A stretch of 64,000 nt of DNA from Bacteriovoracia bacterium (GTDB lineage: Bacteria; Bdellovibrionota; Bacteriovoracia; Bacteriovoracales; Bacteriovoracaceae): positions 310,001-374,000 of the forward strand of contig JAUIIL010000003.1 of the NCBI GenBank assembly GCA_030431635.1, given 5' to 3'. The notes beneath the pieces were generated by a model. It was not told where the DNA came from, did no database searches, and saw nothing but the letters and a program-made list of their open reading frames with translations. Both the position numbers and the translations under genes were made by a program. Of this stretch, positions 18,169-27,382 are shown piece after piece; positions within the stretch are counted from its first letter, which is position 1; the number at the start of each line of letters is the position of its first letter.

Positions 18169-19368
18169 GTGCAGTTGCGTTCGACAGCAGTGCCCCTTAA
18201 AGAACTTGCAAGAGTTATCCTTGTAGGTAAGCAGTCTTATCTTTTTTTAATAGCGACAATTCTAAGCTTTGCTTTTTCAATATCGGTCATTCTTTCAACA
18301 ATTGGGTTGATGGATGGTTTTGAGCACACACTTCTTGATGGACTTAGAAAATCAAGCGGTGATCTTAAACTACTTACAAGGAATGGTTTCTTTGGTTCTG
18401 AAAAAGAAGTAGAACTTGTTACTGCTCACTCTAACATCAGTGAATCAACTCATATTTATCAATCAGAAGGTTTTTTCATGAATAACACTCTCTCAAGAGG
18501 TGTTGTCATTAAGGGAATCGAAGAGGAGAGTTTTAATAAAGTTACGGGACTAAAAATTCAAGTCGCCCCAGGAGAAATGGCTGTTGGAAGTGAGCTTGCC
18601 AAACAGATGCGGCTTAAAGAAGGCCAGAGCGCTGTGATTGCTTTTAGTAATGGAAATAGAGGACTAAAGTCGCTTCCTTTACTCAAACGTTTAAAGATTA
18701 CGAAAATTGTTAATCATGGAATTTATGAAAAAGATTTGCGTTTCATCTATATTCCGATAGAGGATTTGAGAAGTTATTTGAATACAACTAATGGGTTTAA
18801 TCTCGTTTTTTTAAGATTAAAAAACAGAACAATGCCTCAGGTTGAAAAAACACTTCAAGAAATAAGAGAAAAAATTCAAAACCCTCTCATTTTAAAACCG
18901 TCATGGGATGAATTTTCTAGCTTTTTAGATGCGGTAGAGATTGAAAAAATATCAATAACAATTGTCTTACAATTAATTGTTATCGTTTCTATTTTTAATA
19001 TTGCTGCTTTTATTATTTTTATTTCAGAACGTAAGTCTCAAGATTTTTTTCTCTTTAGGGCACTTGGAATGAATGCTAAGGGAATTTTGAAATTTTGGGC
19101 TTCTATGGTTGTTTTTATTTGGAGTTGCTCGTGCCTTATTTCATATTTATTGACGATTGTTTTTGATAAGCTTGTTCTAAAACTGCCTTTTCTTCAAATT
19201 CCCGGACAAATCTATGTCCTGGGTTCGTTATCTTTATCCTTAGAATCCAAGGATTATTTGATTGTTTTTTCACTTAGCCTTTTTTGGGTTATATTAGTAA
19301 CCTCAATAGGGATCTTAAAATTAAAGAAAAAATCAATTCTTTATGGATTAAGAAAGGAGTTTTCATAA
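18169..19368 (+). CDS. lolC: Lipoprotein-releasing ABC transporter permease (LolC/LolE type)
   Basis: 399 residues from a GTG immediately after the lysS stop. Layout of the FtsX/MacB permease family: one membrane segment near residues 20-45, a periplasmic domain of about 210 residues, and three membrane segments after residue 260 (for example ITIVLQLIVIVSIFNIAAF). With the next gene it forms the LolCDE-type machine that extracts lipoproteins from the inner membrane for transport to the outer membrane. Only one permease gene is present, so a homodimeric LolF-like arrangement, or a second permease elsewhere, is possible. The C versus E assignment cannot be decided here. Confidence 0.85.
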   Translation: MQLRSTAVPLKELARVILVGKQSYLFLIATILSFAFSISVILSTIGLMDGFEHTLLDGLRKSSGDLKLLTRNGFFGSEKEVELVTAHSNISESTHIYQSEGFFMNNTLSRGVVIKGIEEESFNKVTGLKIQVAPGEMAVGSELAKQMRLKEGQSAVIAFSNGNRGLKSLPLLKRLKITKIVNHGIYEKDLRFIYIPIEDLRSYLNTTNGFNLVFLRLKNRTMPQVEKTLQEIREKIQNPLILKPSWDEFSSFLDAVEIEKISITIVLQLIVIVSIFNIAAFIIFISERKSQDFFLFRALGMNAKGILKFWASMVVFIWSCSCLISYLLTIVFDKLVLKLPFLQIPGQIYVLGSLSLSLESKDYLIVFSLSLFWVILVTSIGILKLKKKSILYGLRKEFS

Positions 19369-19369
19369 G

Positions 19370-20032
19370 GTGAGTTTTGTTCAGCTAAAAAATGTGAATA
19401 AGCATTATGGAAAGACTCATGTTTTAAAAGGAATAAACCTTGAGTTCTCTCAGACTGGTCATTACGCCCTTGTGGGAGCATCTGGCTCAGGTAAATCAAC
19501 CCTTTTGTATTTACTGGGAGGATTAGACAGAGCGAGCTCTGGGGAAATAGAGATCGAAGGAAAAAAAATTGATCAATTAGATGATGACGAGCTCTCTTTT
19601 TACAGAAATAGTTATATTGGTTTTGTTTTTCAATTTCACTTCCTTCTCCCTTCCATGAATTGTCTCAATAACATCATGCTTCCAGCAAGGATTGGAGGAG
19701 GAAAAGAGATTGAAAAAGTGAAGAAAAACGCAATAAAGATGGCTGAGTTTCTTGGAGTTTCACACTGTCTTACAAAAATGCCTTACGAGCTATCTGGCGG
19801 AGAGCAGCAACGAATTAATATCGTGAGAGCTATTTCACTTCGCCCAAAGATTCTTTTGTGTGATGAACCTACTGGAAACTTAGATTCACAAAATTCTCAA
19901 AAAGTAACTCAACTACTTAAAGACCTGGCTTCAGAGTTTGGCTCTACGCTAATCGTCGTTACTCATGATGAGAAAGTTGCCACTCATTTTAACAATAAAA
20001 TAACCATTGAAGATGGTCAGATTATTAGCTAA
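19370..20032 (+). CDS. lolD: Lipoprotein-releasing ABC transporter ATPase LolD
   Basis: 220 residues from a GTG with AAGGAG upstream, one base after the permease gene. Walker A is GASGSGKSTLLYLLGG, the signature is LSGGEQQRINIVRAI, and Walker B is ILLCDEPTGNLD, all intact and in the LolD/MacB class. It supplies ATP hydrolysis to the adjacent permease for lipoprotein sorting. Tight linkage with the permease and location before bamA fit an envelope-assembly operon. Confidence 0.93.
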   Translation: MSFVQLKNVNKHYGKTHVLKGINLEFSQTGHYALVGASGSGKSTLLYLLGGLDRASSGEIEIEGKKIDQLDDDELSFYRNSYIGFVFQFHFLLPSMNCLNNIMLPARIGGGKEIEKVKKNAIKMAEFLGVSHCLTKMPYELSGGEQQRINIVRAISLRPKILLCDEPTGNLDSQNSQKVTQLLKDLASEFGSTLIVVTHDEKVATHFNNKITIEDGQIIS

Positions 20033-20072
20033 AATCACTTGTTATCTTTAACTGCGCGTAGAGACAAGGGGA

Positions 20073-22409
20073 ATGATGCCGAGTGTAAAGCTGGTCATCA
20101 GGTTGTTTACTGTTCAGTTTTTGTTACCAGTTTTGGTTTGCTTATTAGAGCCAACTCTCTCAATGGCCGACGAAGATTTAGGCCCCGTTGTCAATTTCTT
20201 TAGAGTTAAAGAAATTAAGATCACTGGTAACAAAAAAGTTGAATCAGAAGCAATTCTAGAGAAAATTGATATTAAAAAAAATATGCTCATTGATAATTAT
20301 CTTGTTCGGGATGCGATCAAGAAGATTTATGGGATGAAATATTTTGAAACAGTAGAGGCCCACCAAGAGGGCGATGCCATTCTTAATTTTGTCGTTAAAG
20401 AAAAGCCTATCATTTCTAAAATTGCGATTGATGGAAACGACGAAATCTCAGAAGACGATATAAAAGAGCAAATGAAGACCAAAGCCTTTAACATTTTAGA
20501 TGTTAATACTTTGCAGTCAGACATGAACAGTATTAAAAAATACTACGAAGAAAAGGGCTTCTTTCTTGCGACATCTGAATTTGAAGTGGTCCCATTAGCA
20601 AACCAATCTGTGAAAATTATCGTTCGGGTAAAAGAATTTGATAAAGTCAGAGTGAAAAAAATTACTTTCCTTGGGAATAAGGCTTTGGAAGATAGCGAGC
20701 TGAAGTCTTTCATGCAGACTCAAGAAGATTCTTTCTTCTCTTTTTTCTCTGGTTCAGGGAATTTTAAAGAATTTAATTTTCAAGGAGATATTGAAAGGTT
20801 GAAATATCTCTACAAATCAAGAGGTTATTTACAAGTTAACGTAGGGACACCATCTATCACTGTAACAGAAGACAAAAAATGGGTATTTATCACAGTTAAG
20901 ATTAACGAGGGACCTAAGTTTAAAATCAATAATATCTTTTTCACCGGAGATCTTCTTTTCACTGACTCTGAGTTAAGAGAGAAAATTGCATTGAAAAGTA
21001 GCGATATCTATTCCGAAGAAAACCTGAGAAAAGATATTCAGTTATTAACTGAAATGTATCAAGACAAAGGTTATGCGTTTGCTAACGTCTTGAGAACGCT
21101 AGAGATTGTTCCTGGAGAAAATAAAGTTGATATTCTCTTTTCTTTTGAAAAGGGAAAGATTGCTTATTTTGGAAAAATTAGTGTCAAAGGAAATACAAAA
21201 ACTAGAGATAAGGTTGTTCGAAGAGAGCTTAAGATTAAAGAGGGAATGAAATATTCGGGGTCACTTTTAAGGCAATCCAAAGAAAACGTTATTCGCCTTG
21301 GCTTCTTTGAACAAGGGAGTGTTATTTTTAATACTGTTTCTCCTAAGGATAAAGACAATATTTTGGATGTTGAGATTACTGTGAAAGAGAGACAAACTGG
21401 ACAAATTAGTATTGGTGCTGGTTACTCCACGGCAACGAAAGGTTTTTTACAAGCGTCAATTGCCCAGAATAACTTCAGAGGCTTAGGTCAAAACTTAAAC
21501 TTCTCTCTCTCTCTTTCTTCACAGCAAAACCTATTTAATCTTGGCTTCACAGAGCCTTATTTTAATGACACTAAATGGACAACGGGATTTGATCTTTTCA
21601 ATACCAAAAATAGAAATATTAGCTCCTTTGATTATAAACGCTATGGAGCAGATATCAGAGTTGGTTATCCTCTCTTTGATTACACTAGACTCTTTATGAC
21701 CTATCAATGGGAGAGAACGCAGTTAGAAAATGGAAGCATTTCAAACCCTCTTATTAACCCAGATGTTGAAAATGGTATTGCTTCTTCGGTCACAACTTCT
21801 CTTGTTTGGGATAGAAGAAATAATATTTTTGAACCTACTGATGGGCACTATGTAAGAGGTGCCGTTGAGTTCACTGGAGTTTTTGGAGATCAGCGATGGC
21901 TTAAAACGGAAGCAGAAGGACGATTTTATGAACCTCTTTATAAAGATTTAACCTTTAGAAGTAGACTTAAGGTTTCAAGATTATTTGAAACCGCTGATAG
22001 GGATATCCCAAGAACAGAGAAGTTCTCTCTCGGTGGGGCAAGGAATATGAGAGGATATAACATTGAAGATATTGGCCCTAAACAACTTGCTACCAATCTT
22101 CAAAACGGAAACCAAGAGCTCTTTAATAAAGGGGGGCTTTTCTCTTTACTAGGGACTGTTGAACTAGAGTATCCTCTTGTTAAAGATGCTGGTCTTAAGT
22201 GGGTTTTATTCTATGATGCTGGTAACGTATCTGAAAAATACTTAGGTGCAGACTCAGAGAGTAAGAGGCTTTACTTTGATTATGGATTTGGATTCAGATG
22301 GTTCTCTCCAATTGGTGTACTAAGGTTTGAATTTGCTTATCCTGTTAACAATGTTGAAGAACCAATTGATAATCAACAGTTTCACTTTGATATAGGACAA
22401 CTCTTTTAA
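20073..22409 (+). CDS. bamA: Outer-membrane protein assembly factor BamA
   Basis: 778 residues; ATG 20073 (AAGGGGA just upstream; a second ATG follows directly). A signal peptide of about 32 residues ends LSMA. Five POTRA domains follow from about residue 45 (first: FRVKEIKITGNKKVESEAIL) to about 430, then the Omp85 barrel. The lid-lock motif NMRGYNIEDIGP lies near residue 658 and the C-terminus ends with aromatic-rich strands. BamA inserts beta-barrel proteins into the outer membrane. It is followed by skp and the lpx genes, the common Gram-negative order. Confidence 0.97.
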   Translation: MMPSVKLVIRLFTVQFLLPVLVCLLEPTLSMADEDLGPVVNFFRVKEIKITGNKKVESEAILEKIDIKKNMLIDNYLVRDAIKKIYGMKYFETVEAHQEGDAILNFVVKEKPIISKIAIDGNDEISEDDIKEQMKTKAFNILDVNTLQSDMNSIKKYYEEKGFFLATSEFEVVPLANQSVKIIVRVKEFDKVRVKKITFLGNKALEDSELKSFMQTQEDSFFSFFSGSGNFKEFNFQGDIERLKYLYKSRGYLQVNVGTPSITVTEDKKWVFITVKINEGPKFKINNIFFTGDLLFTDSELREKIALKSSDIYSEENLRKDIQLLTEMYQDKGYAFANVLRTLEIVPGENKVDILFSFEKGKIAYFGKISVKGNTKTRDKVVRRELKIKEGMKYSGSLLRQSKENVIRLGFFEQGSVIFNTVSPKDKDNILDVEITVKERQTGQISIGAGYSTATKGFLQASIAQNNFRGLGQNLNFSLSLSSQQNLFNLGFTEPYFNDTKWTTGFDLFNTKNRNISSFDYKRYGADIRVGYPLFDYTRLFMTYQWERTQLENGSISNPLINPDVENGIASSVTTSLVWDRRNNIFEPTDGHYVRGAVEFTGVFGDQRWLKTEAEGRFYEPLYKDLTFRSRLKVSRLFETADRDIPRTEKFSLGGARNMRGYNIEDIGPKQLATNLQNGNQELFNKGGLFSLLGTVELEYPLVKDAGLKWVLFYDAGNVSEKYLGADSESKRLYFDYGFGFRWFSPIGVLRFEFAYPVNNVEEPIDNQQFHFDIGQLF

Positions 22410-22426
22410 TATTTGGGAGGAAAAAG

Positions 22427-22930
22427 ATGAAGTTTTTATTAAGTTTGCTAATAGTATTAGTTTCGAGCAATTCTTTTGCTGTAACGGTTGGTATCGTGAA
22501 TATGCAAAAAGTGATCAACGAGATCAAAGAAGGTAAGGCCATTATTAAAACATTGGAAAAATCTTTTAATAAAATGAAGGCAGAGCTTAAAAGCGATGAA
22601 AACAAAGTGACTCAAGAAAAAGAAAAACTTGGTAAGCAAGATATGGTTCTTAGCGAAAAAGCTAAAATAACCAAGCAACAAAATATTCAAAAAATGATGA
22701 TGGAGCTACAAAGAAAAACAGTAACTTACCAAAAAAAAATTCAACAACAAGAAATAGAATTAAAAGAGCCTATTCTCAAAAAATTAAAAGATGTAGTTGA
22801 AGAGGTTTCTGCTAAAGAAGGTGTTGATTTTACTTTAGAAATAGCCTCACCTCTCATTTATGCAAAAAGCAAAAAAGATTTAACTGATGCAGTTGTTAAA
22901 GCTTATGATAAAAAACATTCAAAAAAATAA
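22427..22930 (+). CDS. skp: Periplasmic chaperone Skp/OmpH family
   Basis: 167 residues with a strong GGGAGG site. A signal peptide (ending SSNSFA) is followed by the short conserved strand VTVGIVNMQKVINE and a long lysine/glutamine-rich coiled coil, then a second short strand region, the layout of Skp. Skp holds unfolded outer-membrane proteins in the periplasm on their way to BamA. The position between bamA and lpxD is standard. Its stop overlaps the lpxD start by one base. Confidence 0.9.
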   Translation: MKFLLSLLIVLVSSNSFAVTVGIVNMQKVINEIKEGKAIIKTLEKSFNKMKAELKSDENKVTQEKEKLGKQDMVLSEKAKITKQQNIQKMMMELQRKTVTYQKKIQQQEIELKEPILKKLKDVVEEVSAKEGVDFTLEIASPLIYAKSKKDLTDAVVKAYDKKHSKK

Positions 22931-23970
22931 TGATTAGTTTATTAGAAATTTTAAAAACTGAACCTTCTCTTGAGTTAATTAAAGGAAATCAAGAGCATTT
23001 ACTGGAGTCCATTGGACATCATCTAAATTCACGTTCTCACTGTTTGTACTTTATAAAAAATAGAAAATTTATTAAAAGACTGCAAAACTCTTTTGAAAAA
23101 AAGAGCCTTGAGAACATAGCTTTAATTGTTGATAAAGGTTTTTATGAAAGAACAAAAGAGGAGTTTTCTTCTTTTTATGATATTTTTTCATCACTTCTTT
23201 CATCAACTCATGTTGATGTTTCCATTTCTAAATGCTCAAAACCTTTTTATGATGAAAAATATAAAAATTTAAATACTCAACTTGATGGTAGACAACTTGG
23301 CAGTGTTGATATTCATCCTACTGCTAAAATTGCTCAAAATGTTTTTATTGGAGAAAATGTAACCATAGGGGCCAATGTTGTTATTTATCCCCATGTAACG
23401 ATTCTCTCGAACTCATCTATCGGGGAAAACTCTATTATTTATCCTAACGTCGCCATTTATCATGATGTTCAAATTGGTAAAAACTGTCGTCTTCATGGGA
23501 ATGTCACAATTGGAGCAGATGGGTTTGGATACAACTTTCATGATTATATACATCATAAAGTGTGGCATTTTAGTGGGGTTATTATTGAAGATGATGTCGA
23601 AATTGGAGCAAACTCTACTGTTGATGCAGGAGCCTTTATTCCAACGAGAGTAGGAAGTGGGACAAAAATGGATAATCTGTGCACAGTTGGACATAACGCT
23701 CAGGTCGGACAAGGTGTTGTTATTGCAGGTACTGCTGGTTGTGCTGGAAGTTCTGTCGTTGGAGATTTCTGCTTTATCGGCGGAGCTGCTAAAATAGGAC
23801 CTGATGTGAGCATAGGAAAAGGAACCCTTGTCGCAGCTGGGACTTTGGTTACTTCTGATTGGCCAGCTGGTAGTCAAATATCTGGTTTTCCTGCACAAGA
23901 TCACAAAGAATGGCTCAGAGAAAAAGTACAGTTAAAAAGAATTCTTAAACAAAAGGAAGATGAAGCATGA
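22930..23970 (+). CDS. lpxD: UDP-3-O-acylglucosamine N-acyltransferase LpxD
   Basis: 346 residues. The N-terminal uridine-binding-like domain (about 1-105) is divergent. After it comes a left-handed beta-helix of hexapeptide repeats (IHPTAKIAQNVFIGENVTIG and onward). The catalytic-His region of LpxD is visible around GADGFGYNFHD and TVGHNAQVG. LpxD adds the N-linked acyl chain in lipid A synthesis. Its start overlaps the skp stop (TAATG) and its end overlaps fabZ by four bases (ATGA), indicating translational coupling. Confidence 0.94.
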   Translation: MISLLEILKTEPSLELIKGNQEHLLESIGHHLNSRSHCLYFIKNRKFIKRLQNSFEKKSLENIALIVDKGFYERTKEEFSSFYDIFSSLLSSTHVDVSISKCSKPFYDEKYKNLNTQLDGRQLGSVDIHPTAKIAQNVFIGENVTIGANVVIYPHVTILSNSSIGENSIIYPNVAIYHDVQIGKNCRLHGNVTIGADGFGYNFHDYIHHKVWHFSGVIIEDDVEIGANSTVDAGAFIPTRVGSGTKMDNLCTVGHNAQVGQGVVIAGTAGCAGSSVVGDFCFIGGAAKIGPDVSIGKGTLVAAGTLVTSDWPAGSQISGFPAQDHKEWLREKVQLKRILKQKEDEA

Positions 23971-24470
23971 TCTTTAACAAAGAAGACGTTTTAAATTTTC
24001 TTCCTCACCGAGATCCTTTTCTCTTTGTTGATGAAATTGAAGAATTTGATACTTCAGTGCGAGACTTAAGTCAGTTAAGTACTGTCAAAATGAAAGATTT
24101 AATTGATTGTGGAGTGAGTGGATACTACACTCCTCCTAAAGATCACCCCATTTTTAAAGGACATTTTCCAGGAAATCCTATTTTTCCAGGTGTCTGCCAA
24201 ATCGAAATGATGGCTCAAATTTCTTCATTTGTGACAACTTTCTGTATTGAAAATGATTTTAATGCATATGATGTTGATCTTATTTTAGTTGGAGTGGATA
24301 AGTCTCGTTTCAGACAACCAGTTGTTCCTGAAATGAGGTTGAATGTGAAATCTCGGTTAATGAAAGCCAGAGGAGAGTTTCTTTCTTTTTACTCCGAAGT
24401 TCGTTATGAAAATGAAGTTATTTCTGAATGTGATTTTCTTGCAAGGTGCAGATTTATAAAAAAGAGTTAA
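23967..24470 (+). CDS. fabZ: 3-hydroxyacyl-ACP dehydratase FabZ
   Basis: 167 residues. The active-site His region (LPHRDPFLFVDEIEEFD) and the second conserved block with the catalytic Glu (GHFPGNPIFPGVCQIEMMAQ) are intact. The segment between them is about 20 residues longer than in typical FabZ. FabZ dehydrates 3-hydroxyacyl-ACP in fatty acid synthesis and competes with LpxA/LpxD for the same substrates, which explains its place between lpxD and lpxA. It overlaps lpxD by four bases; lpxA begins three bases after the stop. Confidence 0.95.
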   Translation: MIFNKEDVLNFLPHRDPFLFVDEIEEFDTSVRDLSQLSTVKMKDLIDCGVSGYYTPPKDHPIFKGHFPGNPIFPGVCQIEMMAQISSFVTTFCIENDFNAYDVDLILVGVDKSRFRQPVVPEMRLNVKSRLMKARGEFLSFYSEVRYENEVISECDFLARCRFIKKS

Positions 24471-24473
24471 TTT

Positions 24474-25274
24474 ATGAACGAAAAAAACTTAATTCACCCA
24501 ACCGCAATTATCCACCCAGGAGCAGAACTCGCTGAAGATGTTAGCATTGGTCCTTATTCACTAATAGGGGAGAATGTGAAAATTGGAAGTGGAACAGTTA
24601 TTGCTTCTCACGTTTCCATTGAAGGCCATACGAGCATAGGGAAAAATAATCAATTTTTTCACTTCTGCTCTATTGGAGCTCCTCCACAGGATCTTTCCTA
24701 TAAAGGTGAAGATACTGAGGTTGTTATCGGAGATAACAACGTTTTTAGAGAATATAATTCTGTTCATCGAGGAACATTAAAAGAGAATAGAATTACCAAA
24801 ATTGGTAGCAGCAATCTTTTTATGGCCTATGTTCACATCGGCCATGATGTTGTTGTTGGTGATAAGTGTATTGTTGCGAACTCTTGTAACTTTGCTGGTC
24901 ATGTAAAAGTAGATAGCGGAGTCATAATGGGAGGAGCCTGTAATGTTTCTCAATTCGTTTCCCTAGGTCGTAATTGTTATATTGGAGGAGCTTCTGCAGT
25001 TGATAAGGATATTCCTGATTTCTGTACTGCCTATGGAAATAGAATTAGACTTAAAGGAATTAACATTATCGGATTAAGAAGAAGTGGTGTCTCTAAACAA
25101 GATGTAACAGAAGTTGTTGATTTTTACCGAGTGATGGAAGCTTCAGCTTTATCACCTAGGGCTTTTGTTGGCCATGAGGAAATGATCAAAGAATATGCAG
25201 ATAATACAATTATTCAAGGGATGATTAAGTTTATCAAAAGAAGTGAAGTTGGGCTTCCTCCTTTTATGTCTTAA
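24474..25274 (+). CDS. lpxA: UDP-N-acetylglucosamine acyltransferase LpxA
   Basis: 266 residues, normal size. Hexapeptide beta-helix from IHPTAIIHPGAELAEDVSIG, with the conserved AYVHIGHDVVVGDKCIVAN segment bearing the catalytic His region and a helical C-terminus. It transfers the first 3-hydroxyacyl chain in lipid A synthesis. The acyl-length region reads AYGNRIRLKGINIIGLRR. The next gene is a GnnA-like oxidoreductase, so the acceptor might be a 2,3-diamino sugar rather than GlcNAc; sequence alone cannot tell. Confidence 0.96.
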   Translation: MNEKNLIHPTAIIHPGAELAEDVSIGPYSLIGENVKIGSGTVIASHVSIEGHTSIGKNNQFFHFCSIGAPPQDLSYKGEDTEVVIGDNNVFREYNSVHRGTLKENRITKIGSSNLFMAYVHIGHDVVVGDKCIVANSCNFAGHVKVDSGVIMGGACNVSQFVSLGRNCYIGGASAVDKDIPDFCTAYGNRIRLKGINIIGLRRSGVSKQDVTEVVDFYRVMEASALSPRAFVGHEEMIKEYADNTIIQGMIKFIKRSEVGLPPFMS

Positions 25275-25290
25275 AAAATAGGAATTGAAT

Positions 25291-26262
25291 ATGAATCAAA
25301 AAGTTAGGACAGCAGTCGTTGGTTTTGGGCATTTAGGTAAATGGCATTGTCAAAAAGCTAACGAGATTGATTCTTGTGACTTTGTTGCCATTGTTGAACC
25401 TCATCCAGAGAATCAATCATTGGCCAAAGAAAACTATCCTGATATTAAAGTGGTTCAATCGTTGTCAGAAGTGATGAGTGACATAGACGCTGCGATAGTT
25501 GCAACACCGACGTCAATTCATTTTGAAGTAATTAAAGATCTTTTGAAAAACAAAAAACATGTTTTTTGTGAAAAACCCTTAGTTGATGACTTTCAACAAA
25601 TCCAGGAACTTAAAAAGTTAAAGAATGACGGTATTGTTCTACAGGTTGGTCATAGTGAACGTTTTCATAAAGTTTGGAGTTACGTTAAAGAATATATTAA
25701 AAATATTCCATCAACCTTTCAAATAAGAATAAATAGAGTAGCAAGCTTTAAAGGCAGAGCAACAGATGTTGACGTTGTTCAGGATTTAATGATCCACGAC
25801 ATTGATATTCTTAATTTCATTCTAGAGCAAAAACCAGTAAGCCTTCGATCTTTTGGGAAAAAAATAAGAACGCCAAAGTTTGATTTCGTTAATACGACAC
25901 TTTTTTATAAAAATGGAGTTTTTGCGGAGGTCATGGCCAGTAGAAACCATGTAAAAGAAGTTCGTGATTTTGAAATCTATTCTTCATTGGGATGTCTTTA
26001 TATTGATTTGATGAAGTGTGAAATTTGGGAAGCCCCTGCAGGTGAGATTGATGGCGAATTTGTTAAGGTGAGTAACTATGAAAAAAGAGATCATCTTCTT
26101 CTTGAACAAGAAAGTTTTTATCATTCTATTTTAAATAACCAAAAAGCAATCATCTCTATTAAAGATGGAGAGGAAGCTATTTTCATTTTGGATAGAATTA
26201 ATGAATCTTTAAAATCACACACTGAAATTTTAATTGATGAATCAGATGAATTCGAACACTAA
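25291..26262 (+). CDS. Gfo/Idh/MocA-family NAD-dependent oxidoreductase, GnnA-like
   Basis: 323 residues from the ATG at 25291 (AGGA upstream; a TTG six bases earlier is less likely). The Rossmann motif is VVGFGHLGKWH, and the family EKP signature is present (VFCEKPLVDD). In Acidithiobacillus and Leptospira, GnnA of this family sits between lpxA and lpxB and, with the aminotransferase GnnB, makes UDP-GlcNAc3N for amide-linked lipid A. The same position here points to that role. No gnnB-like aminotransferase lies in this window, so the pathway is incomplete locally. The end overlaps lpxB. Confidence 0.85.
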   Translation: MNQKVRTAVVGFGHLGKWHCQKANEIDSCDFVAIVEPHPENQSLAKENYPDIKVVQSLSEVMSDIDAAIVATPTSIHFEVIKDLLKNKKHVFCEKPLVDDFQQIQELKKLKNDGIVLQVGHSERFHKVWSYVKEYIKNIPSTFQIRINRVASFKGRATDVDVVQDLMIHDIDILNFILEQKPVSLRSFGKKIRTPKFDFVNTTLFYKNGVFAEVMASRNHVKEVRDFEIYSSLGCLYIDLMKCEIWEAPAGEIDGEFVKVSNYEKRDHLLLEQESFYHSILNNQKAIISIKDGEEAIFILDRINESLKSHTEILIDESDEFEH

Positions 26263-27382
26263 TTGTTTAATCATTGCGGGCGAGAAATCTGGAGAAGAGC
26301 ATGCGGAATCTTTTCTCCCTCAATTAATAGAGAAAAATCCTCACATTCATTTTTTTGGAGTTGGTGGGGATTATTTTAAAGGTCTTGGGATAGAGCTTTT
26401 CTATCATATTAAAGATTTTGCAGCGATGGGAATTTCTGAAGTTTTAACCAAGCTTTTTTTTTATATCGAAGCTGAAAAAAAAATACTTCAAGAAGTTGCC
26501 TTGAGAAATTGTAAGAGTGCTATTCTGATCGACTTCCAAGGTTTTAATTTAAGATTGGCGAAGAAATTAAAAAAACAGGGTGTGAAAGTTCTGTATTACG
26601 TTGCTCCACAAGCCTGGGCATGGAAATCTCATCGAGCAAAAACGGTAGGGGATTCAGTCTATAGCCTTTTCTCTATTATTCCTTTTGAAAAAAAGTGGTT
26701 TGCCCAAAGAGGAACCAATAAAATCATTTCAGTTCCTCATCCTTTGTACTTAAAGTATCGAGAAGAATTAACGAATATTTCTAAGAAGAACGATTTAAGT
26801 TCAAAGCCTTACATAAATCTTTTACTACTCCCTGGTAGTAGAAACAGTGAGGTGAAAAGCCTTCTTCCTATTTACATAGAAGCTTGTAAAGAACTTCAAA
26901 AAGAGTTTAATCTAAAGATTTCAATTGTAAGAACAGAGAGCGTCGACCAAAGGTGGTATGAAGAATATAATCATTTCATTTCTACTTACTATAATTCAGA
27001 AGAGTTAACAAAGGCCTTAAAGGAAGCAGACTTATGTTTGGCCACAAGTGGTACTGTTACTCTAGCTTGTGCATTATTTGAAGTGCCAACAATTGTTTGT
27101 TATAAGACAACTCTTCTTAATTGGTTTTTATATAGTCAATTTGTACGCTATAAGGGGTTTGTTTCTTTAGGTAATATCGTCAACGAAGAAGAGATTTTCC
27201 CGGAACTTCTTCAAGATGAAGTCAACTCATATATTCTTGTTCAAAAATTGAAAAGATGGTTATCTGATTCTAGTTTTTATTCACAGACAATAAAGAAACT
27301 GGAAGCAACCAAGTCGAGTTTAACAGGTGAGGATATTAACGTATCTGACTATATGGGAGAGGTCATTAGTGAGAATCGTTAG
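26237..27382 (+). CDS. lpxB: Lipid-A-disaccharide synthase LpxB
   Basis: About 381 residues; ATG 26237 chosen (another in-frame ATG at 26246; a TTG at 26234). N-terminal LIIAGEKSGEEHAE matches the AGExSGD start of LpxB, and conserved blocks such as FFGVGGDYFKGLG, YVAPQAWAWKSHRAKT, LLPGSRNSEVKSLLPIY and LATSGTVTLACALF are all present. It joins UDP-diacyl-GlcN and lipid X at the inner membrane. It overlaps the oxidoreductase gene upstream and lpxK downstream (14 bases). Confidence 0.96.
   Translation: MNQMNSNTNCLIIAGEKSGEEHAESFLPQLIEKNPHIHFFGVGGDYFKGLGIELFYHIKDFAAMGISEVLTKLFFYIEAEKKILQEVALRNCKSAILIDFQGFNLRLAKKLKKQGVKVLYYVAPQAWAWKSHRAKTVGDSVYSLFSIIPFEKKWFAQRGTNKIISVPHPLYLKYREELTNISKKNDLSSKPYINLLLLPGSRNSEVKSLLPIYIEACKELQKEFNLKISIVRTESVDQRWYEEYNHFISTYYNSEELTKALKEADLCLATSGTVTLACALFEVPTIVCYKTTLLNWFLYSQFVRYKGFVSLGNIVNEEEIFPELLQDEVNSYILVQKLKRWLSDSSFYSQTIKKLEATKSSLTGEDINVSDYMGEVISENR

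Noticed and set aside
23413-23904. 163-codon open frame on the minus strand inside lpxD
   Set aside because: Antisense to the hexapeptide repeats of lpxD and without a start signal.
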